Of a stretch of 30,582 bases of DNA, positions 13,454 to 22,391 are shown piece after piece. The stretch is from NCBI GenBank assembly GCA_016213425.1, contig JACRAI010000023.1, positions 1 to 30,582 on the forward strand, given 5' to 3'. Below the pieces are notes generated by a model, which was given only the letters and a program-made list of their open reading frames with translations, made no database searches and was not told the origin of the DNA. The translations under genes were made by a program, and so were the position numbers. Within the stretch, counting starts at the first letter, position 1. Each line of letters starts with the position of its first letter. The stretch is from an archaeon. GTDB taxonomy: Archaea; Nanobdellota; Nanobdellia; Woesearchaeales; ARS49.

Positions 13454-15729
13454 CCGAAATATGCAGGTTTTTCTGCAGCCATTTGCCTTGCACTTGCTTT
13501 TGAGAATTGGCCTTTCAATTCTTCATATGCTTTTTCTATATCGGGAGTAACGCTTGCTCTTACTTTTTCTAGAGCTTTTTCAAAGTGAGCAGTGTTTACT
13601 TCTTTTGCAGCAATGTTTTCCCTTAGAGCTAGAATTGCGGCTTCACGGCAAACGCTTTCTATGTCTGCACCAACATAGCCTTCAGTTTTTTCTGCTAAAG
13701 AACTCAAATCAACATTATTTAAAGGCATTTTTTGAGTGTGAACCTTAAAGATTTCTTCTCTAGCGGGTTTATCTGGTGATATGGTGAGTATTATTCTGTC
13801 AAATCTTCCTGGTCTTAAAACTGCAGGGTCTAAAATATCAGGTCTGTTTGTTGCACCAATAATTACTATATCGTGCATTTCTTGCAATCCGTCTATTTCA
13901 GTTAATAATTGGTTAACAACTCTTTCTGTTACGTTAGAATCTGAACTCATTCCTCTTCTTGGAGCTAAACTATCTATTTCATCGAAGAAAATTATTGTTG
14001 GTGCAGTCTGACGCGCTTTTTTGAAAACTTCTCTAACTGCTTTTTCACTTTCACCAACCCATTTGCTTAATAATTCTGGACCTTTAATTGAAATAAAATT
14101 TGCTTCGCTTTCTGTTGCAACAGCTTTAGCCAGCAATGTTTTTCCAGTTCCAGGCGGGCCGTATAATAATATTCCTTTAGGTGGTTTGACACCTAAATTT
14201 TTGAAAGCTTGAGGATGTTTTAGAGGCCATTCAACTGCCTCTTTTAATTCTTGTTTAACTCCCTCTAGTCCTCCTATTCTTTCCCACTTAACGTTTGGTA
14301 CTTCTACTAATACTTCTCTTAATGCTGATGGACGAACTGTTTTGAGGGCATCTTTAAAATCTTCTTTGGTGACTAATAATTTATCTAGTAATTCTTTTGT
14401 TACTGGTTCTTCATCTTCGAGTTTTAAGTCGGGAAATACTCTTCTTAAAACGATCATTGCTGATTCTTTAGCTAACGCTTGAAGATCTGCCCCTACAAAA
14501 CCATGAGTTATTGCTGCTAGTTCTTCTAATTCTACGTTTTTTGCTAAAGGCATATTTCTAGTATGAATCTGCAATATTTTGTAACGACCTTCTTTGTTGG
14601 GTATTCCTATTTCTATTTCTCTATCAAAACGACCAGGTCTTCTTAATGCAGGATCCAGCATGTTTGGAACGTTGGATGCTGCAATGACCATTACTTTACC
14701 TCTAGATTTTAATCCATCCATTAATGCTAATAATTGTGCAACCACTCTTTTTTCTACTTCTCCCCTTGTTTCTTCTCTTTTCGTTGCTATTGCATCTATT
14801 TCGTCAATAAAAATTATTGATGGCGCATTTTTCTCTGCTTCTTCAAATTTTGATCTAATGTTTTTTTCGGATTCGCCGTACCATTTAGACATAACTTCCG
14901 GACCGTTAATTAGAATAAAGTGTGCATTTGTTTCTGAAGCAACTGCTTTAGCCAGCAATGTTTTTCCAGTTCCGGGAGGCCCATGCAATAATACTCCTTT
15001 AGGAGGTTCTATTCCTAGTCTTTCAAATATTTCTGGATGTTTTAGAGGTAGTTCTATCATTTCACGAACTTTAGTAATCTCTTCATTCAATCCACCTATA
15101 TCTTCATAAGTTACTTCAGGAACGTGATCTTCTTCAACATTTACAGCTTCAGGATTTAGTACAACTTCTGTTGCTTCAGTAATTAATACTGCCTTTTTAG
15201 GATTAGTTTCTGCAACAACAAACTTCAAGTCTCCGAAACCAAAACCTCCGAAACGGCCTGGTTCAATCATTGTAGAAAATATATCTTCAAAAAAAGGACT
15301 TCCAGACATTGTTGTGCGTCTTCTTTTTGTTCCTCCTAAAGAAATAATATCTCCTTTGCCTACAGCTCTGCCAAGTAAGCCTTGTTTAAACAATGAAGGA
15401 GATGCTCTAACAATTATTCCTTCTCGAGCTGGAGCAATGATTACTTTTTTAGCTTGCTCAATTTTTATTGCTCTTACTTTCACGTGCTCGCCTATTGATG
15501 TTTTAGCGTTTTTTCTTATTAACCCATCCATTCTAACAAGATTAAGTCCTATATCTCCAGGATAAGCTCGATCAACTATTGCTACAGTTTTTCTGTTACC
15601 TTCAAGTTCAACTATATCTCCAGGTCTTACGTCGATTTCTCGCATTAAGTTGCTATCAACTCTAACAATTCCTTTATTTACATCATCTTGAATAGCTTCA
15701 GCAACTTTAAGGCTTAATTCATTCACCAT
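13450..15729 (-). CDS. CDC48/VAT AAA+ ATPase
   Basis: The 759-residue protein is an archaeal CDC48 (VAT) unfoldase: an N-terminal substrate-binding domain (about 1-190) and two AAA domains. D1 has Walker A GPPGTGKT at about 250-257 and IIFIDEIDAIA; D2 has a second GPPGTGKT near 525 and IIFFDEIDSLAPRRG, both with arginine-finger regions (RRPGRFDREIE and RPGRFDRIIL). It forms hexamers that unfold proteins for the proteasome and pull complexes apart. The N-domain carries an insert at about 134-166 rich in Gly, Phe, Met and Arg. The C-terminus (AYFG) lacks a clear HbYX proteasome-docking motif. ATG 15729 is the start, with GAGGGGG just upstream; a TTG at 15741 is not needed. Confidence 0.96.
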   Translation of the reverse strand: MVNELSLKVAEAIQDDVNKGIVRVDSNLMREIDVRPGDIVELEGNRKTVAIVDRAYPGDIGLNLVRMDGLIRKNAKTSIGEHVKVRAIKIEQAKKVIIAPAREGIIVRASPSLFKQGLLGRAVGKGDIISLGGTKRRRTTMSGSPFFEDIFSTMIEPGRFGGFGFGDLKFVVAETNPKKAVLITEATEVVLNPEAVNVEEDHVPEVTYEDIGGLNEEITKVREMIELPLKHPEIFERLGIEPPKGVLLHGPPGTGKTLLAKAVASETNAHFILINGPEVMSKWYGESEKNIRSKFEEAEKNAPSIIFIDEIDAIATKREETRGEVEKRVVAQLLALMDGLKSRGKVMVIAASNVPNMLDPALRRPGRFDREIEIGIPNKEGRYKILQIHTRNMPLAKNVELEELAAITHGFVGADLQALAKESAMIVLRRVFPDLKLEDEEPVTKELLDKLLVTKEDFKDALKTVRPSALREVLVEVPNVKWERIGGLEGVKQELKEAVEWPLKHPQAFKNLGVKPPKGILLYGPPGTGKTLLAKAVATESEANFISIKGPELLSKWVGESEKAVREVFKKARQTAPTIIFFDEIDSLAPRRGMSSDSNVTERVVNQLLTEIDGLQEMHDIVIIGATNRPDILDPAVLRPGRFDRIILTISPDKPAREEIFKVHTQKMPLNNVDLSSLAEKTEGYVGADIESVCREAAILALRENIAAKEVNTAHFEKALEKVRASVTPDIEKAYEELKGQFSKASARQMAAEKPAYFG

Positions 15730-15753
15730 ACTCCCCCTCAATAAAAAGAATCA

Positions 15754-16173
15754 TTATTTACTTTCTGGTTTAGGTTCTACCCTTGGCATTTGTAATGGCA
15801 CTGGTAGACCCATCTCTCTACTCAATATCAATGCAGTAAAATTGGATTTTGCAAGAATTGTGTTTAGTACAGGAATCATTACTTGTTGAGGAACTTTAGT
15901 TTTATCCTTCCAAGCATCAAGAATTTCTTTAGCTCTCTCTTTGTTATCAAGCCATAAAACTTCTCCTTCAATAGTGATGGTTGCAACTTTAGGCTCGTAT
16001 TCAGTTACGAATTCAAAAGAAAATTTAACAGCATCTTGATCTTTGCTGTCTAAACTCATCTTAGATTTTTCAATCTTAGTTATATTTGTATTACTAGTAA
16101 CATTAAGTTGACCTTTAGGAGATTCCTTTCTTTCAACACTTAATTTCTTAAATGATAATCCTAATACTGCCAT
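15754..16173 (-). CDS. Conserved archaeal hypothetical protein
   Basis: The 139-residue soluble protein has a beta-rich front half (LNVTSNTNITKIEKS, VKFSFEFVTEYEPKVATITIEGEVLW) and a helical back half (ERAKEILDAWKDK, MIPVLNTILAKSNFTALILSREMGLP), ending in a Pro-rich tail. I recall similar short proteins in other DPANN archaea and the shape recalls a SecB-like chaperone, but I cannot support a function. It is the first gene of the CDC48 operon, 24 nt before the cdc48 ATG, so a role near protein quality control is possible. Confidence 0.8.
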   Translation of the reverse strand: MAVLGLSFKKLSVERKESPKGQLNVTSNTNITKIEKSKMSLDSKDQDAVKFSFEFVTEYEPKVATITIEGEVLWLDNKERAKEILDAWKDKTKVPQQVMIPVLNTILAKSNFTALILSREMGLPVPLQMPRVEPKPESK

Positions 16174-16195
16174 GAAAATGGAAAGAAATTATCAG

Positions 16196-16207
16196 TATTT
16201 AAATTTA
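16196..16207 (-). promoter_or_regulatory. TATA-like box for the CDC48 operon
   Basis: TATTTAAATTTA is centred about 28 nt before the ATG at 16173, fitting a leaderless transcript that would carry the hypothetical protein, CDC48 and the exported acidic protein. Confidence 0.5.
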
Positions 16208-16236
16208 TTGATTTAACAGCCAACTTTTCAAAAAAG

Positions 16237-16246
16237 TATTTAAAAA
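16237..16246 (+). promoter_or_regulatory. TATA-like box for the cation exchanger
   Basis: TATTTAAAAA is centred 26 nt before the ATG at 16267, without a ribosome-binding site. Confidence 0.5.
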
Positions 16247-16266
16247 GCAAGATTTATTATAAAATA

Positions 16267-17202
16267 ATGGAAGTAATCATATTAGCGCTCATAATTATTG
16301 CAAGTCTGGTCATATTATTAAAAAGTGCAGACCACATCATTATAGGAATTTCAAAATATGCAAAAATTTTAGGATTAAGCGATGCATTAATAGGTTTGCT
16401 CGTCGTATCAATGGCTGCATCGCTTCCTGAAATCATTTCTTCAATATCCGGATTGTTAGCTGGAAACATGGATATAGCTGCAGGAGCAGTGATAGGGACT
16501 AACATGGTTCATTTGGCTTTAGTCGTGGGAATTCTTTCAATGGTAGGTAAAAAAATGAATTTATCTTGTGAAGTATTGGAAAATTCTAAGTTATTAATTT
16601 TTGGATTATTTATACTACCATTCATAGTTATGAGCGACGGAGTTTTGTCTAGACCTGACGGATTGCTTTTATTGGGAAGCTTCGTTATTTATGTTATATT
16701 TTTATGGCAAAAAGAAGGAACTCTTGGAAAAATAAAAAAAAATGTTAAACTAAAAAAAATTTGGAAAGAAATTTTGATTTTTGCAGGAGGATTGGTTGCT
16801 TTACTTATCTCAGGAAGAGTGCTAGTTTATGGAGTTGTTAATTTAAGCGCAGCACTTCAAATTTCAACTTATTTTATAACTTTAATAATTATAGGTATAG
16901 GAAGCGCATTGCCTGATTTTGTTGTTGGACTGCAAAGTGTTTTTAGAAAACATCAAGAGATAGGAATAGGAGATTTTATAGGGTCAACAATGATTCAATT
17001 CTTGCTATATTTAGGAATTGTTGCCTTAATACATCCTTTAATGATTGATTTCAAGAACACGATACTTGCAGCAGTTTTTTTAATAACCAGCATGGGAGTT
17101 TTGCTAATTTTCTTGAACAAAAAAACCATTAATTGGAAACACGGATTAATACTTGTAGGAATCTATTTGTTATTTATAGGTTCACAATTTTATTTTAGTT
17201 GA
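16267..17202 (+). CDS. CaCA-family cation/H+ or Na+/Ca2+ exchanger
   Basis: The 311-residue protein has about ten membrane helices in two halves, as in the YrbG-type exchangers of the CaCA superfamily. The first alpha repeat (about 45-85) has VVSMAASLPEIISSISG and GAVIGTNMVHLALVVGI; the second (about 205-255) has IGIGSALPDFVVGLQSV and GDFIGSTMIQFLLYLGI. Each half keeps the acidic residue after LP (Glu, Asp) that binds the cation. The usual Asn-rich GSNIxN signature is changed to GTNMVH and GSTMIQ, and the usual TSLPE to ASLPE and SALPD, so ion choice may differ. It is likely a single-gene transcript. Confidence 0.88.
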   Translation: MEVIILALIIIASLVILLKSADHIIIGISKYAKILGLSDALIGLLVVSMAASLPEIISSISGLLAGNMDIAAGAVIGTNMVHLALVVGILSMVGKKMNLSCEVLENSKLLIFGLFILPFIVMSDGVLSRPDGLLLLGSFVIYVIFLWQKEGTLGKIKKNVKLKKIWKEILIFAGGLVALLISGRVLVYGVVNLSAALQISTYFITLIIIGIGSALPDFVVGLQSVFRKHQEIGIGDFIGSTMIQFLLYLGIVALIHPLMIDFKNTILAAVFLITSMGVLLIFLNKKTINWKHGLILVGIYLLFIGSQFYFS

Positions 17203-17212
17203 GAACGCGAAC

Positions 17213-17226
17213 ATTTTATTTTTCTT
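17213..17226 (+). terminator. T-rich stretch after the exchanger gene
   Basis: A run of mostly T follows the stop of the exchanger gene by about 10 nt. Archaeal transcription often ends at such tracts without a hairpin. Weak evidence on its own. Confidence 0.35.
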
Positions 17227-17275
17227 CAACTTTCTGTGCATTCAAATCGCTTTTTAAGTTAATAAATAATATATT

Positions 17276-18622
17276 TCAATTACCAACCAATTCGTTACCT
17301 TTCTTGTTTAGCATGAACCAGTGCATTGGTCTGCCTAGAATTGCTTTGAATATTCCCTTGTTAACGTAATAAGTTGTTATTAAGCCATAACTGAATGAAG
17401 AAACTATCATTGGAAGAAGTTTTCTTGAATTCTCGCTTTGGATCGTTGCAACAATACTGGAAATTAATAACCCTGAAGTAATAATTATATTTCTTAAAGT
17501 TTCGTAAATAAGAATTGACCAGTTAATGGGTTCAGGCGGATGCGTTATTAAACTTAAAAATCCAAAAGAAAACAATCCTGCAAGAGATACTGCTAAAAGA
17601 TATCCCCCTACAACTATGCCAACACAAGTTTTGTCTTTGAGTGTTGTTTGGTGATTGAACAATATTTTTTTGAAATGCTTTTTTATCGAATAAATAACTC
17701 CGTAAGCCCACCTCATTTGCTGCTTGTACAAATCTTTAGGTGTGTAAGGAACTTCAGAATCACAAGTTAAATCTGGAAGATAAACTGCTTTGTATCCGCT
17801 ATTAAGCATTCTTATTGAATATTCTATATCTTCAGTTAAGTTGCCGCTATCCCACCCTCCAAGCCTCACTAAAGTAGATTTTCTTACTGCTTCAGCTGAA
17901 CCACACAAGAAAGATATTTGACGGACTTTTTTAATAAATGGAAGAGTTACATAGTGATAAACATTCAAGATTGTAGAAGCTAAAATGGAAATCAAGTTTT
18001 GATTTTGGTTTATGAAAGTCCATTTTGCTTGAACGGCTGCAATTTTTTCATCATGAGCAAATGGTTGAACTATTCTTTTCAAGAAATCTTTTGGAGGTAC
18101 AAAATCTGAATCAAAAATAACAATAAATTCTCCATTGGTATGTTTAAGCAGGTTGTTAAGATTTCCAGGTTTGAAGCCAATGTTTTTCTCTCGCTTTAAA
18201 ACTTTCATAATGGGGTAGTTCTGAACAAAATTAAGTATTTTATCAGATATTGTTTCATCACTGCTGTCATCGCCTATTAATATTTCATATTTGTCTTTAG
18301 GATAATCAAAATTAAGGCACGCTTTAGCACATCTTAAAGCAACCAATTCATTGTAAGTTGGGATTTGAACAGTTACTTTAGGAGTGTAATTACCAGTTAA
18401 TTCTTGTTCTTTCCTTCTATTAATTAAAACATAAATAGTCATTACAAGAAATAAAAAAGAAGCTATAACAGTTACTACTAAAAAAATTTTGAATACATCA
18501 TCAAATATTATGTGAACATAGTCAAGTATTGGCCTTCCTAATGCTTGATATTGATCAAAGATTTTTTGAACTATTATTTCCCACCGTGTTGATAATGTTT
18601 GCGCTGTTTCAATTAATCCCAC
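17276..18622 (-). CDS. Processive-type family 2 glycosyltransferase, membrane-bound
   Basis: The 448-residue protein is a cellulose-synthase-like GT2 enzyme. One N-terminal membrane helix lies at about 50-72. The catalytic domain has VTVQIPTYNE, the UDP-sugar Asp motif GDDSSD, the metal-binding DSD, LTEDIEYSIR (the TED base) and QQMRWAYG (the QxxRW acceptor motif). Three or four membrane helices follow from about 335. Such enzymes add sugars to a growing chain or a lipid-linked acceptor at the inner face of the membrane; the sugar cannot be told. The start is GTG at 18622 with AAGGTGA 5 nt upstream, which overlaps the end of the next GT2 gene, so the pair is one operon. Confidence 0.9.
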   Translation of the reverse strand: MGLIETAQTLSTRWEIIVQKIFDQYQALGRPILDYVHIIFDDVFKIFLVVTVIASFLFLVMTIYVLINRRKEQELTGNYTPKVTVQIPTYNELVALRCAKACLNFDYPKDKYEILIGDDSSDETISDKILNFVQNYPIMKVLKREKNIGFKPGNLNNLLKHTNGEFIVIFDSDFVPPKDFLKRIVQPFAHDEKIAAVQAKWTFINQNQNLISILASTILNVYHYVTLPFIKKVRQISFLCGSAEAVRKSTLVRLGGWDSGNLTEDIEYSIRMLNSGYKAVYLPDLTCDSEVPYTPKDLYKQQMRWAYGVIYSIKKHFKKILFNHQTTLKDKTCVGIVVGGYLLAVSLAGLFSFGFLSLITHPPEPINWSILIYETLRNIIITSGLLISSIVATIQSENSRKLLPMIVSSFSYGLITTYYVNKGIFKAILGRPMHWFMLNKKGNELVGN

Positions 18623-18626
18623 TATT

Positions 18627-19862
18627 TCACCTTATAAAGTATGATTTGGTCCAAAAATGGCATTTTAGCATGCTGATTATAATAATAGTATTTAAAAATA
18701 TTGTATATGGGAAGTAAAAAAACACTCCTAGAAGGGTGTTGAGGGTTAATTTATCTTTAAACATTAAAATTGCTGAAAACATCATTACAGCAGAAATTAA
18801 GCCAGAAAGAACTCCAAAAATGTTGTAAATTGAAATTCCCCATTCGGGAATTTTGTAGATTACATATACCGGACCTGCTAGGCTGAACCACCTGAATAAA
18901 TATTCTAAAATTTCAGAAATACCGCCTGAGGGAAGCCAATAATTTACTTGATAAACTATTAAAGGTAAAGAGATAAATGAGTAAAAACTCCACCAAAATT
19001 GATTTATGAACAAAAATTTTAATGAAAGAGAATTTTCGAAAAACAAATGCTTGTTTTTTGTTAATGCTTGTAAAGTTCCAATCCACCAGCGAGCTCTTTG
19101 ATCATATAGTGCTTTGAAAGTTGAAGGGGCAACCGTGTATCCTACTGCATTAGGCACATTAATAGTTCTATAACCTGCATTATTTAAGTCTAAAGCTATG
19201 TCCATGTCCTCTGCTAAAGTATCTGTCTTGAAACCTCCAACTTTGTTTAAAGCATCTTTTCTGTAACAAGCTAAAGCTCCGAAAAACCAAATACCTGTAC
19301 TGAACAGTTTAGAAAAACTACTTCTAATTAGATTATTATAAGAATACTCTATATTTTGAAACGTACCTAGAAAAGTCTTTGAGTTAATAACTTTGCTATT
19401 GCCTGTAGTTGCACCAACAGAAAAATCAACAAATGGTTTAACTAAATTTTTCAAGCAAGACTTTTCTAATACTGTATCAGCATCTATTGTAAAAATAATA
19501 TCATGAACTGCATTTTGAACACCTAAATTTAGCGCTTCTGATTTACCTTTATGATTTTGACTTAACACTTTTGCACAAAAATGCTGTGCCACACTTTTTG
19601 TTCTATCTATACTTCCATCATCAACAACAATCACCTCAACTCTTCCTCTAGGATAATCTTGGTTATGAATAGACATTAAACATTTTCCTATATTTTTTTC
19701 CTCATTAACCGCAGGGATTACAACACTCACTAAAGGAGTGAATTCTTCATAATTGGCAGTTTTTTTAACTAAAGACATAACAAAAACTGAGAAAACAAAC
19801 GCAAGAAAAATAAACAAGATTCCAAAAAAAAGTCCTGAAAAAAACATAATCATTTCGGTCAT
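18627..19862 (-). CDS. Second processive-type family 2 glycosyltransferase
   Basis: The 411-residue protein resembles PgaC/hyaluronan-synthase-like GT2 enzymes. It has an N-terminal membrane helix (about 5-30), VSVVIPAVNEEKNI, VDDGS, the metal-binding DAD in TIDADT, LAEDMDIALD (the ED base), QRARWWIG (the QxxRW motif), then four C-terminal membrane helices. Sequence drift from its neighbour is large, so the two probably have different substrates or act one after the other. The start is uncertain: ATG 19862 has GAGAGG too close, while ATG 19853 gives better spacing to both that site and a TATA-like box at 19875-19884. Confidence 0.9.
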   Translation of the reverse strand: MTEMIMFFSGLFFGILFIFLAFVFSVFVMSLVKKTANYEEFTPLVSVVIPAVNEEKNIGKCLMSIHNQDYPRGRVEVIVVDDGSIDRTKSVAQHFCAKVLSQNHKGKSEALNLGVQNAVHDIIFTIDADTVLEKSCLKNLVKPFVDFSVGATTGNSKVINSKTFLGTFQNIEYSYNNLIRSSFSKLFSTGIWFFGALACYRKDALNKVGGFKTDTLAEDMDIALDLNNAGYRTINVPNAVGYTVAPSTFKALYDQRARWWIGTLQALTKNKHLFFENSLSLKFLFINQFWWSFYSFISLPLIVYQVNYWLPSGGISEILEYLFRWFSLAGPVYVIYKIPEWGISIYNIFGVLSGLISAVMMFSAILMFKDKLTLNTLLGVFFYFPYTIFLNTIIIISMLKCHFWTKSYFIR

Positions 19863-19923
19863 TTCCTCTCTTTTTTATTATAAACTATTTTTAAAGGTTT
19901 CTCTTATTAAATTTTACGCTAAA

Positions 19924-19933
19924 TTTAAATATA
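19924..19933 (+). promoter_or_regulatory. TATA box for the DUF4190-like gene
   Basis: TTTAAATATA is centred 25 nt before the GTG at 19953. No ribosome-binding site is present, so this would be a leaderless transcript with a GTG start. Confidence 0.5.
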
Positions 19934-19952
19934 AAATAAAAAATCCAATAGT

Positions 19953-20186
19953 GTGAAAACCAACGAACTCGCAGTCATATCAATAATTTTAGCTGCAATA
20001 TCCTGGATTCCACTAGTAAATTTTGGAATAGCTCCTGCAGCAGTTTATTTCGGGTGGAAAGGATTTAAAGAAATAAAAAAAGAACCTGAATTATACAAAG
20101 GAAAAATTTATGCAATTATTGGCATGCTAATTGGATTGGGGTGGACGGTTTTTAGTTATTATTGGTGGATCTCTGGATATTTCTAA
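19953..20186 (+). CDS. Small DUF4190-like membrane protein
   Basis: The 77-residue protein has two membrane helices joined by a charged turn, as in the DUF4190 family: NELAVISIILAAISWIPLV, a short PAAVYFGWKGFKEIKKEP segment, then KGKIYAIIGMLIGLGWTVFSYYWW. Function unknown. It starts with GTG and its 3' end overlaps the 3' end of the convergent radB gene by 4 bp. Confidence 0.75.
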   Translation: MKTNELAVISIILAAISWIPLVNFGIAPAAVYFGWKGFKEIKKEPELYKGKIYAIIGMLIGLGWTVFSYYWWISGYF

Positions 20187-20845
20187 ACTGCTTCCAAACC
20201 TTCATTAATTATTTGGAAATAAATTTCTTTTTCGCCGGCAATAGAACGATGTTTTCTCAATACGGCTTTTCTTCTGCTTCTATGATAATTCTGAAGTTCA
20301 ATTATACATTTACTTGCGTAGGCAATAATATCTCCGCCTATCATTTTTATTTGAGAACTTTCAAAATCTGTGTATACTTGATTAGTTATTAGTACTGGAA
20401 TGTTTCTTTTCCTTGTCAATTCAGATAAAGAGCCTATTTGATCTGCAAGAAGATCATTTGCGTCTTTCACAGAATGTTTGACTCTTTTTAACCTGTATAA
20501 AGAAGTTAAAGTATCTATAACTATTAAATCAAAATTTTCTACTTTTTTTATTTCTTCGAAAATTTTTTGTTGTTCCTCGATATTTGTTGGTTTGATAAAA
20601 ATCATGTTGTCAAGAACTTCATTATATCTAGAAGTTAATTGCTTCAGTCTATCTATTGAAAATCCGCCTTCTGTATCTACAAAAATGATTTTTTTACCTT
20701 TCAAAGCGGCATTTATACATGCAAGAATAACAAGATTGGTTTTTCCAGAACCTGCAGGACCATAAATAGTTGTAATGGTGTCGGTTTCATAACCTCCCTC
20801 TAAAAATTCATCAAAAACAGGCACGCCAGTGCTCACCCTTTCCAT
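20183..20845 (-). CDS. radB: RadB, archaeal RecA/Rad51 paralog
   Basis: The 220-residue protein is the core RecA-fold ATPase without the N-terminal domain of RadA, as expected for RadB, a helper in homologous recombination. It starts MERVSTGVPVFDEFLEGGYE, with Walker A GPAGSGKT at residues 29-36, VDTEGGFSIDRLKQL, Walker B DLIVIDTLTSLY near 100-111, and VLITNQVYTDFES. The C-terminal YHRSRRKAVLRKHRSIAG fits the archaeal family. ATG 20845 is chosen over an upstream one because the homology starts there and a TATA box is 25 nt away. Confidence 0.93.
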   Translation of the reverse strand: MERVSTGVPVFDEFLEGGYETDTITTIYGPAGSGKTNLVILACINAALKGKKIIFVDTEGGFSIDRLKQLTSRYNEVLDNMIFIKPTNIEEQQKIFEEIKKVENFDLIVIDTLTSLYRLKRVKHSVKDANDLLADQIGSLSELTRKRNIPVLITNQVYTDFESSQIKMIGGDIIAYASKCIIELQNYHRSRRKAVLRKHRSIAGEKEIYFQIINEGLEAV

Positions 20846-20866
20846 GAATAAATATAATGGGCACAA

Positions 20867-20874
20867 ATTTAAAT
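20867..20874. promoter_or_regulatory. Symmetric TATA box shared by divergent radB and the GT-C operon
   Basis: ATTTAAAT is a perfect palindrome. Its centre is about 25 nt from the radB ATG (20845) on one side and 27 nt from the ATG of the GT-C gene (20898) on the other. No other good TATA box at the right distance is seen, so one box may serve both directions. Confidence 0.5.
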
Positions 20875-20897
20875 AGTTTTGCGATTTTAGCACAAAA

Positions 20898-22391
20898 ATG
20901 GAATTAAAAAGCAATTACGGAATTATCCTGCTTTTTTTAATGATCTTAATTGTGAGAGTATACCTGTCTCTTCTTAATCCATTGCTAAGTTCTGATGAAT
21001 CTTACTTTAACGTAAAACAAGTTGACAACATAATGAGTACTGGAAAGCCTTTGCTCCAAGATCCTGCATCATGGAACGGCAGCAAACATCATCTGCTGGC
21101 AACATTCCATTACTTGACTGGATTTTTTTTATTATTTTTCAAAAAAGAGTTAGTTTTTAAAATATTACCTCAATTTTTTGCCAGCTTAATAGTATTCCCT
21201 GTGTATGGAATATTGAAGTCCATTCTGGATAACAAGAATTTTGCACTTATTGGTGCATTTATGTCTGCGTTTATTCCTGTTTTTTTCGTAAACACCATAA
21301 ATACATTTACGCCTTTAACTTTTGCACTTTTCCTCTTATTCTCATTAGTTTATTTCTTTATTAATCTAGAACAAAACTTGATTTATTACATTGTTTTTTT
21401 AACAATTGCCAGCTTTTCTCACCCGTTAATCTTGCTTTACAGCGTTGGTATTTTTGGTTACGTTATTTTTTCTAAAGTTGAAAATATAACTCTTAAACAA
21501 ATTGAAAAAGAGATTATTTTATTCAGCGTTTTCTTGCCTTATTTGATTTATTTTGTATTTTACAGAAATGCACTTTTATTTCACGCAAAAAATATTGTTT
21601 GGCAGAATATTCCTGGACAAATGTTGGACATTTACTTTCAAAACATAACTCTTCTAGGTAGCATTTATAGTATAAGCGTTATACCTTTATTGTTTGGGCT
21701 TTACGCAGGCTATAGTTATTTGTTCGCGTTAAAAGAAAAAAAAATGTATTTAATTTCAGGATTCATAATTTCCATCAGCTTATTATTGTGGCAAAAAATG
21801 ATTGCTTTAACAATTGGAGGAGCCATTATAGGAATTTTTCTTTGCATTCTTGCCGCTCAGAGTCTATATGATTTGTTCAAATTAATTAATAAGACAAAGT
21901 TTTCTAAGATGAACAATACAATAATTTTACTGGTGCTTGTCTTATTTATATTGACTTCATTAGTTCCTGGACTTGTTGAAGCTAAAAATAAATTAATGAG
22001 TAATCCTGCAAAAGATAAGATAACTGCATTCAACTGGATTAGAACTACTGCACCTTTAAATTCTAGCTTTGTAGCTTTGCCGGAAGAAGGAAATTATTTG
22101 AACGTTCTTGGACGAGTTAAGAACGTAATAGATACTGATTTTTTGATGAAAAAAGATAGCAGCACGGTTTATAATGATATTAGGCGAATATTTCTGACTC
22201 ATTCAGAAATAGAAGCCGTTGATTTGATGAGCAAGTACAATTCAGATTACTTGTTAATCACGCAAGAAGCTAAAGAAAAATTTAACTTAAAAAAATGGGG
22301 TTTGCAAGACAGCAAATGTTTTGAACTGGTATACAATTCTAGCGCAGAAATTTATAAAAAAACTTGCAGAAGGGTGAGAACTCTTGAATAA
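20898..22391 (+). CDS. Polytopic membrane protein, probable GT-C glycosyltransferase
   Basis: The 497-residue protein has about ten to twelve membrane helices and then a soluble C-terminal domain of about 130 residues outside. The first loop has the acidic pair SSDESYF (near 31-37), where GT-C enzymes keep their catalytic Asp, and later the segment SFSHPLILLYS. The C-terminal part (FNWIRTTAPLNSSFVALPEEGNYL) resembles that of dolichol-sugar mannosyltransferase-like proteins. It likely transfers a lipid-linked sugar on the outer face. It is the first of three such genes. Family 39 versus an oligosaccharyltransferase-like member cannot be decided. Confidence 0.75.
   Translation: MELKSNYGIILLFLMILIVRVYLSLLNPLLSSDESYFNVKQVDNIMSTGKPLLQDPASWNGSKHHLLATFHYLTGFFLLFFKKELVFKILPQFFASLIVFPVYGILKSILDNKNFALIGAFMSAFIPVFFVNTINTFTPLTFALFLLFSLVYFFINLEQNLIYYIVFLTIASFSHPLILLYSVGIFGYVIFSKVENITLKQIEKEIILFSVFLPYLIYFVFYRNALLFHAKNIVWQNIPGQMLDIYFQNITLLGSIYSISVIPLLFGLYAGYSYLFALKEKKMYLISGFIISISLLLWQKMIALTIGGAIIGIFLCILAAQSLYDLFKLINKTKFSKMNNTIILLVLVLFILTSLVPGLVEAKNKLMSNPAKDKITAFNWIRTTAPLNSSFVALPEEGNYLNVLGRVKNVIDTDFLMKKDSSTVYNDIRRIFLTHSEIEAVDLMSKYNSDYLLITQEAKEKFNLKKWGLQDSKCFELVYNSSAEIYKKTCRRVRTLE

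Noticed and set aside
13554..15565. Plus-strand frames opposite cdc48
   Set aside because: Shadows of the highly conserved CDC48 coding sequence.
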